Source: Thamnaconus septentrionalis
Lineage: Eukaryota > Chordata > Actinopteri > Tetraodontiformes > Monacanthidae
Length of the DNA stretch: 64,000 nucleotides
Direction: 5' to 3'
NCBI GenBank assembly: GCA_009823395.1
Contig: CM020510.1
Span: 17,588,273-17,652,272, forward strand
In this document: piece by piece, positions 1 to 12,700 of the stretch
Layout: each line of letters opens with the position of its first letter
Numbering within the stretch: position 1 is the stretch's first letter
Position numbers and translations under genes: made by a program
Notes under the pieces: model-generated
Databases searched by the model: none
Told to the model about the DNA's origin: nothing
Seen by the model: only the letters and a program-made list of their open reading frames with translations

Positions 1-673
1 TCGGACGGATGCGTCTCAGTCTGAACGGCTCCAAACACACCGATGGCTTTTGACTGTCCGTGACATCACTCAATGCGACAGAGGGCAGCATTCCAGGTGC
101 GGAGCTGTAACGTAATGGAGCAGACAGAAGAAGTAGAAATCAGCAGTCCCTGGACAGAGGAGGAAACTCATCGGCTCATCAGTCTGTGGGGAGATAATGT
201 AGCTAGACGTCACACACTACGCATGCTGGACGACGCCTCTGCTCCGACGTCGTTGCTACGGCGCCAGATCCCATTTGGACACTTGCTAAAAACCAGTGCG
301 GATTTGAGAAGGAATCTGATTTGAATCGGATTCGCCCGCAGTCTGAACACAGCCCAAATTCCAGGGCCGAGGCAAACGATGGCTCACTCCGTCGCGGCCG
401 AGGAAGCGCATTCAAATGCCCAACATTTCCCAGAGTTCCACCGTTTCTGCGCACGACCCGTCGACGCAGGCGCACTCGATGACGCTCAAAGTCAGGAGCC
501 GTCGACTCGGCACGCTGATGACGGATCAGGGTTGTTGTCCGATTTGCTGCTTCATCCCCGTTGGATAAAGTGAATGTGGAAATAAAATAGCATTGAGAGG
601 AAAACTGAGGATTTCACCTCGACGCCGGTGTTGTTGACATTTCTCTCTGTCGCCCCTCTCCAACCGCTTTCAG
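1..673 (+). other. rab4b intron 1 (3' part)
   Basis: Non-coding for rab4b. It contains a short SANT-like reading frame (about 115-324, listed separately) and a near-perfect small inverted repeat around 312-334 (gaatctgatt / aatcggattc, one mismatch). No rab4b start exon is visible. Confidence 0.6.
115..324 (+). pseudogene. Possible Myb/SANT-like domain fragment in rab4b intron 1
   Basis: From the ATG at 115 the frame reads MEQTEEVEISSPWTEEETHR then LISLWGD. The W-T-E-E-E spacing followed by LIxLWxD resembles helices 1-2 of the Myb/SANT-like DNA-binding domains spread in fish genomes by Harbinger-type transposons and related genes. After about 30 residues the resemblance stops and the frame ends at 324. 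It may be a decayed transposon piece or an unrelated chance frame; the family call is an inference from one motif. Confidence 0.3.
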
Positions 674-4305
<3,632 letters not shown>

Positions 4306-6700
4306 GGTCCGGAGGGGGGGGGGGCCCGAGCCACACCCCCTGCCCACACAGCCAGGACCCCCGACTGCAGGTAACTGACCTGGGATCAGCCCCCCGGCTG
4401 CAACAGGAAGCGCTGCTCTGTCAGTTGACAAATGTTGCACACTTGGGCAAGAAGGCGAATATCCAGTGCTGCCCGTGTGGTTATTACCTCCTGAACATAC
4501 ACTGGCATTAGCTCGGCGCTAGCTCCATAGCAGGCGAACTTGAGCGCGTCTACGTCCTCAGTGCTGCTGGAGAGCTCAGTTGTTCCTGTTGTTTCTCTCC
4601 CCCGAACTGCAGCTCCAGGTGCCTCAGGGTGTGTGAGACCGTTCTCTCTCTCCGCAGTCTCACACACCCTCGGATCACCTGCGCCAAGTGGTCGGCGAGA
4701 TCGGACCGCCCGCAGCGCCTTCAGCCCCCCTGCGTCTGGGCACGGGAAGCCCCTCGGCGTGAAGACGGCGGGAGCACGAAGAGGAGGGAACCCTCTCCTC
4801 CCCGCGCCGAAGGAAGGTGGTCCTCTCGGTGCCTTACGAGACGAAGGCTGCGCTCGGGCCGCCCCTCCCCCCCCCACCCCCCGCCGCCGCCGTTTTATCT
4901 CCGCTCCCTCACCCTGGATTTTAGACGCACAACGCTTCCTATTTCTCCGCATCTCTGTTTCCAAATGATCAGTGTGCCGCTCCCGCGCGTACGTCAGCCT
5001 CTGCAGGTGTTTCCAATCGTTCGTTTGATCTGCCGTTCGACCTTTAACGCCCCGATGTCTATTTTTTTATTATGGATTATTTAAACTGCGTCCAGCTGGT
5101 CGTTCCTGGTAAACATGGAGTGATTAGAATTACTGTAAATAAATGGGGGGGAAAGAGGGACAAAATACAATCGAAGTCAGAGCAATCTATGTCCAGTCGT
5201 GTAAAAAGAAAGACGAAGACGAAGAAGAAGATTCCAGAGGACCAGAAAAAAAAAACGGCTATTATTTTAAGTCCCATCATAAGAAGTCAATAGGCTATTG
5301 GTCCCTGGTATGGAATCTTCGAACTCTGGGTTCTGATGTTCTACTTTTTGTCCATTAGGGGGCATTAATGTAAAACAGTTGAAGAACCACGGTTTTTTTG
5401 TTATGACCAAAAGCGTTGGTCGGCCTTCACTCTACATCCACTCAGAGTGGATTTAAAGCACAAAAAAAAACAAAAAAAATAACATTTTCGCTGTCATGTG
5501 ATCAAGTGTGGCCCTGTCGACGTGTTCAGGTCAAAAATGTGTTTTCAGTCTGTCCAAAACCACCGTGTCCTTGGCTGACTGACTGGGCTCCTCTCCCATT
5601 TTCTCCTTATCCCCTTGTTCGTTCATTTGGACGTCAAAACAAGTGTGATTGCCTTGGAGGAAAAAAAAAAGTCTGACATCTTTGCTCCGGGACGTTCAGT
5701 CTTCCTGGCCGAGGCAGACGCTGCGAGCCGGAGATGTTTTCTCCTCGGAGCAGAGCGCAGCTCTGCGTGGGCCGCAGGGACAAACGGGGAGTTTCCCTTT
5801 TTTTGTGTTTGTAAACACTGACAGCTCGGTTGGTCGCGCATCGGATGGAGAACTGGGTCACGAGATTTTTTTTTTTGTTTTTTTTTTAAAGAGAGAAAAT
5901 AAAGTTTGAACTCCCGCCCTGCTGTTGAGTCGATGGCACTGTTTCTGTGTGAAGCACTGAGAGGAGGCGGCGTCGACCCGAGCACGAGATCCAAACAAAC
6001 CAAAAAAAAAAAAAAAACCCTCCCTCAGTCTCCTGCAGCGTTACAGGACGTCCTCGAGTGTAAACTCTTTATCTGTCAGAGGGGCGAGTGAAACATCACG
6101 TTAAAGTGGGGGAAATGACAGTGATCAAATATATACATATGATATGATATATATATATAAATGGTACATTAAAAAAAAAAAAGTAGTTTTCATGAAAACA
6201 AATGGCATCATGTTACCGTTTGCCTCTTTCTGCAAGTGCACTTTTACTTTGGAATTTTCATGTTTTTGTTCATACGCTGCAACTGCATATTGTCGGTTTT
6301 ATTTCACCCCAGCTTTGATAAAATTTGATTTGATTAAAATATTTTTTAAAAAACAACAACAACTTTAACTGCAGGTATTGCAGATTTCTTACCAAATAAC
6401 AACTGAGGTCTCTCTCCATTTGATATTTGCGCGACTTGTTTGCGCTCCTCGCTGAAAACGTAGCGACAGTTTGACTCGCTGAGCTCCCGGGACACTTTGA
6501 GCAGCGACTCACGTTAAACAACCTGACAATATTGCGTTCAGCCTGCAGGACCCTTGCGAGGAGGCAGAGTGAGCTCACGTTCAGCTCCTTGTATTTACTG
6601 TACAGTCTATGGTGGGCACTCGCTCCTCGAAGTGGCCATTTCAACTCAGTCTCGCCAACTCAGTTGTTACTTGGTAATAAATTGTTCAATCATTCGCCCA
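4306..6700 (+). other. rab4b: rab4b 3' UTR and downstream flank
   Basis: Sequence after the stop codon, with a CpG-rich stretch at about 4600-4930. Canonical AATAAA hexamers at 5138-5143, 5898-5903 and 6676-6681 are possible polyadenylation signals; the sequence alone does not show which is used. Open frames here (for example the 192-residue minus frame at 4386-4964) are Arg/Pro-rich composition artefacts. Confidence 0.5.
5138..5143 (+). terminator. rab4b: Candidate rab4b polyadenylation signal
   Basis: AATAAA about 830 bp after the stop codon, followed within a few bases by a G-rich run. It is the nearest canonical hexamer; later ones at 5898 and 6676 could give longer 3' ends. Confidence 0.4.
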
Positions 6701-7703
6701 AATCCCACTGTACATCCTCACTGTAAATAAGATTTGTCTATTGTCAAGAGTGACTGTTGCTCATCGATTGTCATGAATATGCAATTCCCAGTAAACTGCT
6801 TGTTTTTTCAGTTAAGTCCTCGTCTTGTGGACTTTGTTGCTGCTACCTTGTGTCTAACACGCTTTTGTTCAACCGCAGTCTAAACTGAATATAGATTTCA
6901 GTTATTTCAACCTTTTTTTTTATTCCCCTCAGCCACAAGTCGGAACGTATCCGGTTTATACGGAACAGCTGACATAACGGAACCCTGAAATCGAACCATG
7001 GGCTCTGATTTATTCAGTGCTCTTTCCTCTCTACGGTCCAGTCACTCCTCAGCCGGCCAGTCAGGGTGAGGTTAGGATATCTGAAGGCTGGTATGATGAA
7101 GAGTAAATGCCCTCCGCGTCCAATCGTGTGGATTAATGTTCCCTGGTCGATGGAGCAGCGGCCGGAGTGCCTCAATGTAGCTGAAGTGGATACATGGACT
7201 GATGTATTGATTCTGGGCAGCCACTTAAGAGTGACTTCCTATTGATCTAGCGTTTCGCCACTAGATGGCGGCAAAGTGCTTAAAAGACAACGCCAACCCT
7301 GTGCTGCAGAGTGAGTAGGTTTTGTGATGTTTAGTTGACATGCACATCTCGTCACATCAGATGTATGTCAATATTTAGCGACTCCACAGTGTAATATAGT
7401 CACGAACTTGATATGCGTCTATGCTTTGCAGTGTTTCAGGGCGCATATTGTCACGGATTAGGAAGGCCAGCATTAATATGGTCTGCTAGACCTGCCACAT
7501 TACCACTGGGTGTGGCTCGAGTCCATATGAAGTCATTATGCAAAGCCGTAGAATATTTCACTTCAAGATTACAAATGCTTAAAGTCCTTGTCTATAAATA
7601 TTGACAGTAGGTTCTACTTTTCATGTTACTGCCCTCACTAGGTAAGACTATTAGATATATATTATTATTATGAACACACAAGTGAGTCATATTTCTGTTC
7701 CTT
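6701..7703. other. Spacer between convergent rab4b and ap2s1
   Basis: No gene was seen. A perfect CTCF consensus lies at 7258-7271 (listed separately). The rest is AT-rich without recognisable repeats. Confidence 0.6.
7258..7271 (+). promoter_or_regulatory. CTCF-type site between convergent genes
   Basis: CCACTAGATGGCGG matches the CTCF core CCASYAGRKGGCRS at every position. CTCF sites often mark domain borders, and this one sits between the converging 3' ends of rab4b and ap2s1. Occupancy cannot be seen from sequence. Confidence 0.5.
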
Positions 7704-7924
7704 TTTATTTACATACAATGGGTCCTTTAATTGCAGGTGACTGACAGAAACAATTATTTTCAAATCAAACTCACATTGACATTGAAGGAATGAGTAAGTA
7801 TTTCATTTGCATTTTTAAAAAGAAAAGAAAAGAAAAACAATAAAAAAGTTCTGCAACAGTGTCAAGTTGAACTGCTGCCTGGTGAAATGAGCACCAGAAT
7901 GTTTAAAGTTCGTGGGTTTTGCGA

Positions 7925-7940
7925 TTTATTTTTATTTATT
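7925..7940 (-). terminator. ap2s1: Candidate ap2s1 polyadenylation signals
   Basis: Three overlapping TTTATT words on the plus strand read AATAAA on the minus strand, about 1.05 kb after the ap2s1 stop codon. A further copy lies at 7704-7709. Confidence 0.4.
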
Positions 7941-7998
7941 TTGAGAGAGAGAGTTAAAAGTTCATTAACGTGACGCCAAATAGATTTAGTGATGAGAC

Positions 7999-8035
7999 CA
8001 CACACACACACACACACACACACACGTACGTACGT
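7999..8035 (+). repeat. (CA)n-(CGTA)n microsatellite
   Basis: A run of about 13 CA units passes directly into three CGTA units, within the presumed ap2s1 3' UTR. Confidence 0.9.
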
Positions 8036-8990
8036 ACTGGGCAAGACGCACTCCGTCTGGAATGAGCAAGTTACTCCCACAATATTCAACATAGGCGTGA
8101 TGCACTGTATGAAACACCACATGAAGCAAACTTCACAGTACTGCTACACGTCAAACATACACGGTATTGTTTCTTTAGGGCTTTACGTCTGGGGCGTAGT
8201 TGCCGTTTAGTGTCACCAACAAGCACCAATAAATGCACGTACTGCAACCCTTTGCCAAATGGTACAATAGCTAAAACACAATCACAACGGGGCAGAGAGC
8301 GTGCGATCCCACTCGGCTAATTCGTCGCGCTCTGCTGAGAGGCGGCCCGACCTGGGCCGGGTCGCCATAGCACATTGCCAAAAACTGCACTCGTCCTGAG
8401 CACGCTGCGTCCCGTGTGAACCTGCCGCAGCGGGTCAACTGCTCCGGAGGGCTTTCCAGCGCTGGGCCCGCCCGCCCACCCTGATGTAGAGAGACGAGCG
8501 CAAGGTGTCGGCAGCTGTTGATGTGGATTTCTGGGGCTGGCTGCGAGGCTGCGGCGAGTGCTTGATTGCTTGTTATCGGTGCGCTCCCTTCACTCTTAAC
8601 GTGGTGCTTGTTGGTTACAGTAGTGCCATGAAACGAGGGATGACTGATGAATGGGGAAGGATGGGACAGAGGGAGGGTACAAAGGGTTACTACATGGAAA
8701 ACCTCAATTCTTTTAACTTCCATACTGGCTGCAAATAAGTTGTTAAAACATTGAAATGTCGAGCCGTGGATAGCTGCTATGACAAACAGACCGAACTTCT
8801 GCTTTTAATATCCATATGTAAACAATATTGCGTATTTCTACTTCTAAAAACCCTCAGCAGGGTGCGGGCCCTCCTGAGTGATGGTAACATGTGGGTGGGT
8901 GGGCAGGGGGGGGGCGGTAGGATTGAGATTGGGGTGCCAGGGCAGCCGAGTGGCGGGCGGGCAGGTGGAGGGAGAAGATGGCCGGCGTTT

Positions 8991-9092
8991 CTACTCCAGC
9001 GACTGGAGCATGAGGAGCTGCTTGAGGACCTTGGTCTGACTGGTCTCCCTGATCTCCCCGGCCAGGAACATCTCGTCCACCACCGTGTACAC
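8991..9092 (-). CDS. ap2s1: ap2s1 coding exon 5
   Basis: 102 bp including TAG, acceptor TCCCAAG. It encodes [20 protein letters not shown], then [13 protein letters not shown]. Confidence 0.97.
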   Translation of the reverse strand: MYTVVDEMFLAGEIRETSQTKVLKQLLMLQSLE

Positions 9093-12000
9093 CTTGGGAC
9101 ACAGGAAGTGCGTTATCGAGGGCAGGAAATGAGAAGACGGCGGTGAAGCAGGGCTGGAGCGCCGCAGCGCGGGCACACACATGGCTTTGTTTCCTCAACC
9201 GCACAGGGTTAGGAGGGGTTGGGTTTCCTGGAAAAATGTGCTCGACAATGGCAGTCATCATGTAGCCTGTGGTCACCATTAGCCGAGCCCGCGTTTGAGT
9301 CATCCCGGGCTAAAAATAGCCACCAAGGCACTAAATATACAGGCTGAGATTGCTACACATGGAGCGATGTGTTGCGCTGTGGCGTGAATCAGTCTGTGCT
9401 GACACAGACAAAGACAAAAGGCACGTCGGGTGCGTTAAATAGGCTTGACCGAGAGAAAGCACCACAGCCGTGACTCAAATTAAACAGGGTATTTTATAAT
9501 TACGTCAAGTCGTGATTTTTTTAAAGCGCAGATCAAATGGCTGAGATAGTGGCAGAACGCTGCTTCTGTGTTCCCACTTAGTTAGGAGTCAGTGAATAAC
9601 ACAAAGCTAAGTGATCGGAATATTTTCTGGACCACAGGTAAAAAGAACTTGTTGAGGTAAAGAATTCTGGTGCAATTTATTAACAGCAGCATTGACCACC
9701 TGTTAAACAGGAGCTTAAAGCAGTACAAAAAAAAAAGTTAAAAAGCAAATTTTATTAAAATGAAATGTCACACTACAGCCTAAGACTTCCTTTTGGTACA
9801 CGTGCAGATAAAAAAAAAACAACTGAAAATTAATATTTATTTCTTTTAACATTCTTTTGAGTCTAATTTGACGTAACAGGAACATCAAGTGGAACAATCT
9901 GTCATGGTTGAAGTAATTCGTGAACCTACCTTGTAGAAGTTGAACACGAGGTCCAATTCACACACGTTGTGGAAATACTCATTCAGCACCTTGAGAGCCA
10001 AAGAGGACGTGTGATTAATAAACATCTAAGATAGCAAAATAAAGAACGGATATTCCTACTTTACTTTGATAAATGACATCAATGAAAAAACAAATACATA
10101 AGATATATGAATTAAATTTGTATTTTATTTTCATTTCTTCTGATTTGAAATGTACATATGTTTTTCTTTTCATCTATTTTTGTGTCTAGTTGTCTCTGTA
10201 ACTCTGTAATGAGTTCCAGCAGGTTTCACTGAACTTAGTCCCTTATAATCATGACATCAAAAAACCTTTGACCCTTTATTGGCTGCCGTTGTAATTTTGG
10301 TGTTTTCCACCACTGCTGAGTCTCTAATGTGTTATCAGTCAGCAATTTGCTATTTCATTGCAGAAATCCCGTCTCCAGCACCGCTATGGAAGTCCATAAC
10401 TCCAAACATAATAACTAAATAACTTACTCTAGTGCTTTGTTCTAAATTATTTTGTACTGCAGTTCAGATTCTATCAGTTCTGTTTCTCACTCCTGTGTCT
10501 CTTTCAGAGCAGAGGCTAAACAATATAACATGGCATTAAAGATTTCTGGGCGGCACAATTAAAGTATTTTCAACACAAACAAACTGAAACTTGTTTTTCT
10601 GTCGCAGCCAATATCAACAAGATAACCAATGTTTGCTTTAATAAGGGGCTTCAAACCTGTTTTCCAAAACATCTCAAGATTCATGTACAGACAAACAAAA
10701 TAGATGTTAGAGTCCACAATGCCTGTGGGTAAAGTATTAGTTTTAAGACGTGTATTCTTTGAAAACCATTTTTCTGAACTGTGGTAGTACACCAAAGGAA
10801 AAGCCTATTAACATGCCATTTCACATTTGACAAGTTGTATTCTGACTTTCATCCCGCGGAGCGCAATTTACTTTTCAATCATAATAGTAAATTGGTTGAC
10901 AAGACGTTAACCTTATTAGGTCTAAATATTATTAGTGCTTGTGTCATTTAGGGTCAACCTGTGGAATGATTGTGACGAGGAATTAAAAATGTGTTGTTCA
11001 CTTTGCGTATTAAAAAGAATGTTTCACAACAAGGTGGTAAACAAATATAAAACTCAGGAATGATGAGCCCGTTTAGGAAAATTATTTAGAACCTTTTGTT
11101 TTTAATGTTTTGTTCATGCATGGACTGTTTAAAAATGAGCCGCTTACATGATATGTAAAAAGGGTAGGTAACATAAACTTAAGCTCCAGCCTACACCTTT
11201 TTGGTCAATATAAAGTTGTTGTCGCTGTATCCTTTGTTATCTGTTTGTTTGTATGCGTACAATTATGACCAAATAAACTAAAGTAAAATGATTTACCTCG
11301 ACAAAGTTGTGGATTCCTTCGAGGTATGCCAAGTTGTTGTCGGTCACGTCCACGCAAATACAGAAGTACAGACCGGCATAACGTCTGTAGATGATCTTGA
11401 AGTTCCTGAACTGTGAAAACAGAAAACATTTTTTGAAAATGCTGTCAGTGCCATTATGACAATTTGAGATTTACACGATTTACACTGCACGGCTGTTGAT
11501 GCATCAACAGCAAAAGCTGCAAAATACAGTCACACTACAAGACAAACTATCAATCAAGGCTGGGCAACACAAATAAGTCATCAAAAAGCTTGGCTGTTGG
11601 TTGATGCACGGGAAAGAGATTTAATGTCTTTAGCAACAGAAAACACCATATTGATTTCATTTATTCACCATATATATTACAACTTAAATCAAAAGAACAG
11701 CAGACAGAAAAAATGCATCTCTCTACAATACGTGAAACACATCCTATGTGAAGCACTCTAGCTGATTTCATTATGTGTATGTATTCCTTGGAGTTGGACC
11801 TGTTACCCAGGTGATGTACTAGAATGTTCAGTTTTTGATCCCGTCTCATCAAACCCTGACTCGTCCCTTACCTCGACAAAGTTGGTGTGTTTGGCATCCC
11901 TGACCGTGACCACAGCGTGGACCTCCTCTATCAACTTCTGTTTCTCGTCGTCATCGAACTGCATGTACCATTTGGCCAGTCGCGTCTTGCCTGCTCGGTT

Positions 12001-12523
12001 CTGAATGAGGATGAAGCGGATCTAGAGGACACACAAGAAAGAAGCAGACACAACATTTAATAGGCGGCTATTGCCACAAGTCTTTCTGACCATTATTTCT
12101 TAAACATAACGCTAGGAATTTGTAATAACCTTCAAGAAATTGTAATAACGTACCCTTGGTAAACGACTATATCCAGCAACATTTTCTAGGAATCTGGGTC
12201 ACTCTGACACATTAGAAAGTTAAAAGAACACCGCCGGCATTAGCATTAGCCACTATGTACGTTAAACCTTAATTGAACCACACCCATCGATTTTAACATC
12301 CGACTGGGGAGCCGTTCACAAGAACAACATTCGCACTAACCCCGGGGTTGTGTGTCTACGTTGAAACAACCTATTGCATTCACAGTGCGCCAAGATAAAA
12401 TAGCTTTCTAGCTAGCTACCGTTGACCACAGGCTCAATGAAGAGGTTATCCGGCGAACTCTGACATGCTAGCAAGGCTACGAAGAAACAATCGATGAAAC
12501 AAAGAAATGTGACAGTTTACCAT
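8991..12523 (-). CDS. ap2s1: AP-2 complex subunit sigma, complete
   Basis: Sigma-2 is the smallest subunit of the plasma-membrane clathrin adaptor AP-2. With alpha it binds the acidic dileucine sorting signals of cargo. Five coding exons on the minus strand (12523-12521, 12021-11872, 11410-11297, 9989-9930, 9092-8991) total 429 bases, that is 142 residues plus TAG, the length I recall for human. The protein reads [20 protein letters not shown] at the start and [13 protein letters not shown] at the end. Arg15, mutated in human hypocalciuric hypercalcaemia type 3, is present. All introns lie between codons and have GT-AG ends. Exon 1 codes only for Met, as in the human gene. Compared with the human protein as I remember it, two residues in exon 3 differ (VDVTDNN for VDVNDNN, LEGIHN for LEAIHN). 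It faces arhgap35 head to head. Confidence 0.97.
9093..9929 (-). other. ap2s1 intron 4
   Basis: An 837-bp GT-AG intron. The only notable content is short A-runs near 9725-9820; no gene or repeat was recognised. Confidence 0.85.
9930..9989 (-). CDS. ap2s1: ap2s1 coding exon 4
   Basis: 60 bp, acceptor TCTCAAG, donor GTAGGT. It encodes exactly 20 residues, [20 protein letters not shown]. Confidence 0.97.
9990..11296 (-). other. ap2s1 intron 3
   Basis: A 1,307-bp AT-rich GT-AG intron. No gene or recognisable mobile element was seen. Confidence 0.85.
11297..11410 (-). CDS. ap2s1: ap2s1 coding exon 3
   Basis: 114 bp, acceptor TTCACAG, donor GTAAAT. It encodes [20 protein letters not shown], then [18 protein letters not shown]. 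Confidence 0.97.
11411..11871 (-). other. ap2s1 intron 2 with 20-bp palindrome
   Basis: A 461-bp intron. Positions 11492-11511 form a perfect 20-base palindrome (gctgttgatg / catcaacagc), and a related word, ggctgttggttgatgcacgg, recurs near 11591. No gene was seen. Confidence 0.8.
11872..12021 (-). CDS. ap2s1: ap2s1 coding exon 2
   Basis: 150 bp, acceptor CTCTAG, donor GTAAGG. It encodes residues 2-51, [20 protein letters not shown] to [10 protein letters not shown]. Confidence 0.97.
12022..12520 (-). other. ap2s1 intron 1
   Basis: A 499-bp intron between the ATG-only exon and exon 2. No repeats or other genes were seen. Confidence 0.85.
12521..12523 (-). CDS. ap2s1: ap2s1 coding exon 1 (ATG only)
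   Basis: The initiator ATG is followed at once by the donor GTAAAC. Exon 2 starts at Ile2, so the start codon is alone in its exon. Confidence 0.9.
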
Positions 12524-12681
12524 TGTGTTCGGACGAGTGAGGACCTTTGAGGCTCCACAATCAGCACGCTCCTTAACAATTAGGCTACAGTCTGATAGCG
12601 ATACATTAGTAATTTTCTTCGACGGTTCGTCCGCTATCTTCCTCAATCTGACAGGAAGCGTAAATTTCGCCTACCCCGCTT

Positions 12682-12700
12682 GCATTCTGGGCAATGTAGT
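12682..12700 (-). promoter_or_regulatory. ap2s1: ZNF143/STAF motif in the ap2s1 promoter
   Basis: On the minus strand this reads ACTACATTGCCCAGAATGC, a full match to ACTAYRNNNCCCR with the extended AGAATGC end. It lies about 160 bp upstream of the ap2s1 ATG, the usual place for this site in housekeeping promoters. The flanking 12.75-12.83-kb stretch is CpG-rich. Confidence 0.65.

Larger units (their letters stand above)
7704..8990 (-). other. ap2s1: ap2s1 3' UTR (extent inferred)
   Basis: Sequence downstream of the ap2s1 stop on the minus strand. Minus-strand AATAAA hexamers (TTTATT on plus) occur at 7925-7940 (overlapping copies) and 7704-7709, so the 3' end is probably in 7.7-7.9 kb. The region includes a CA repeat continuing into CGTA (about 7999-8035) and a GC-rich stretch at 8.28-8.58 kb. 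Confidence 0.5.

Noticed and set aside
4386..4964. 192-codon minus-strand frame in the rab4b 3' UTR
   Set aside because: It is an Arg/Gly/Ala-rich translation of CpG-rich UTR with no recognisable domain or splice support.
5350..5366. Possible CTCF-like word (ccattagggggcattaat)
   Set aside because: Two of the core positions disagree with the consensus, unlike the site at 7258.
5823..5870. tRNA-like start (gctcggttggtcgcgcatcg)
   Set aside because: It has A-box flavour only: no B box at the right distance and no cloverleaf, so neither a tRNA nor a clear SINE.
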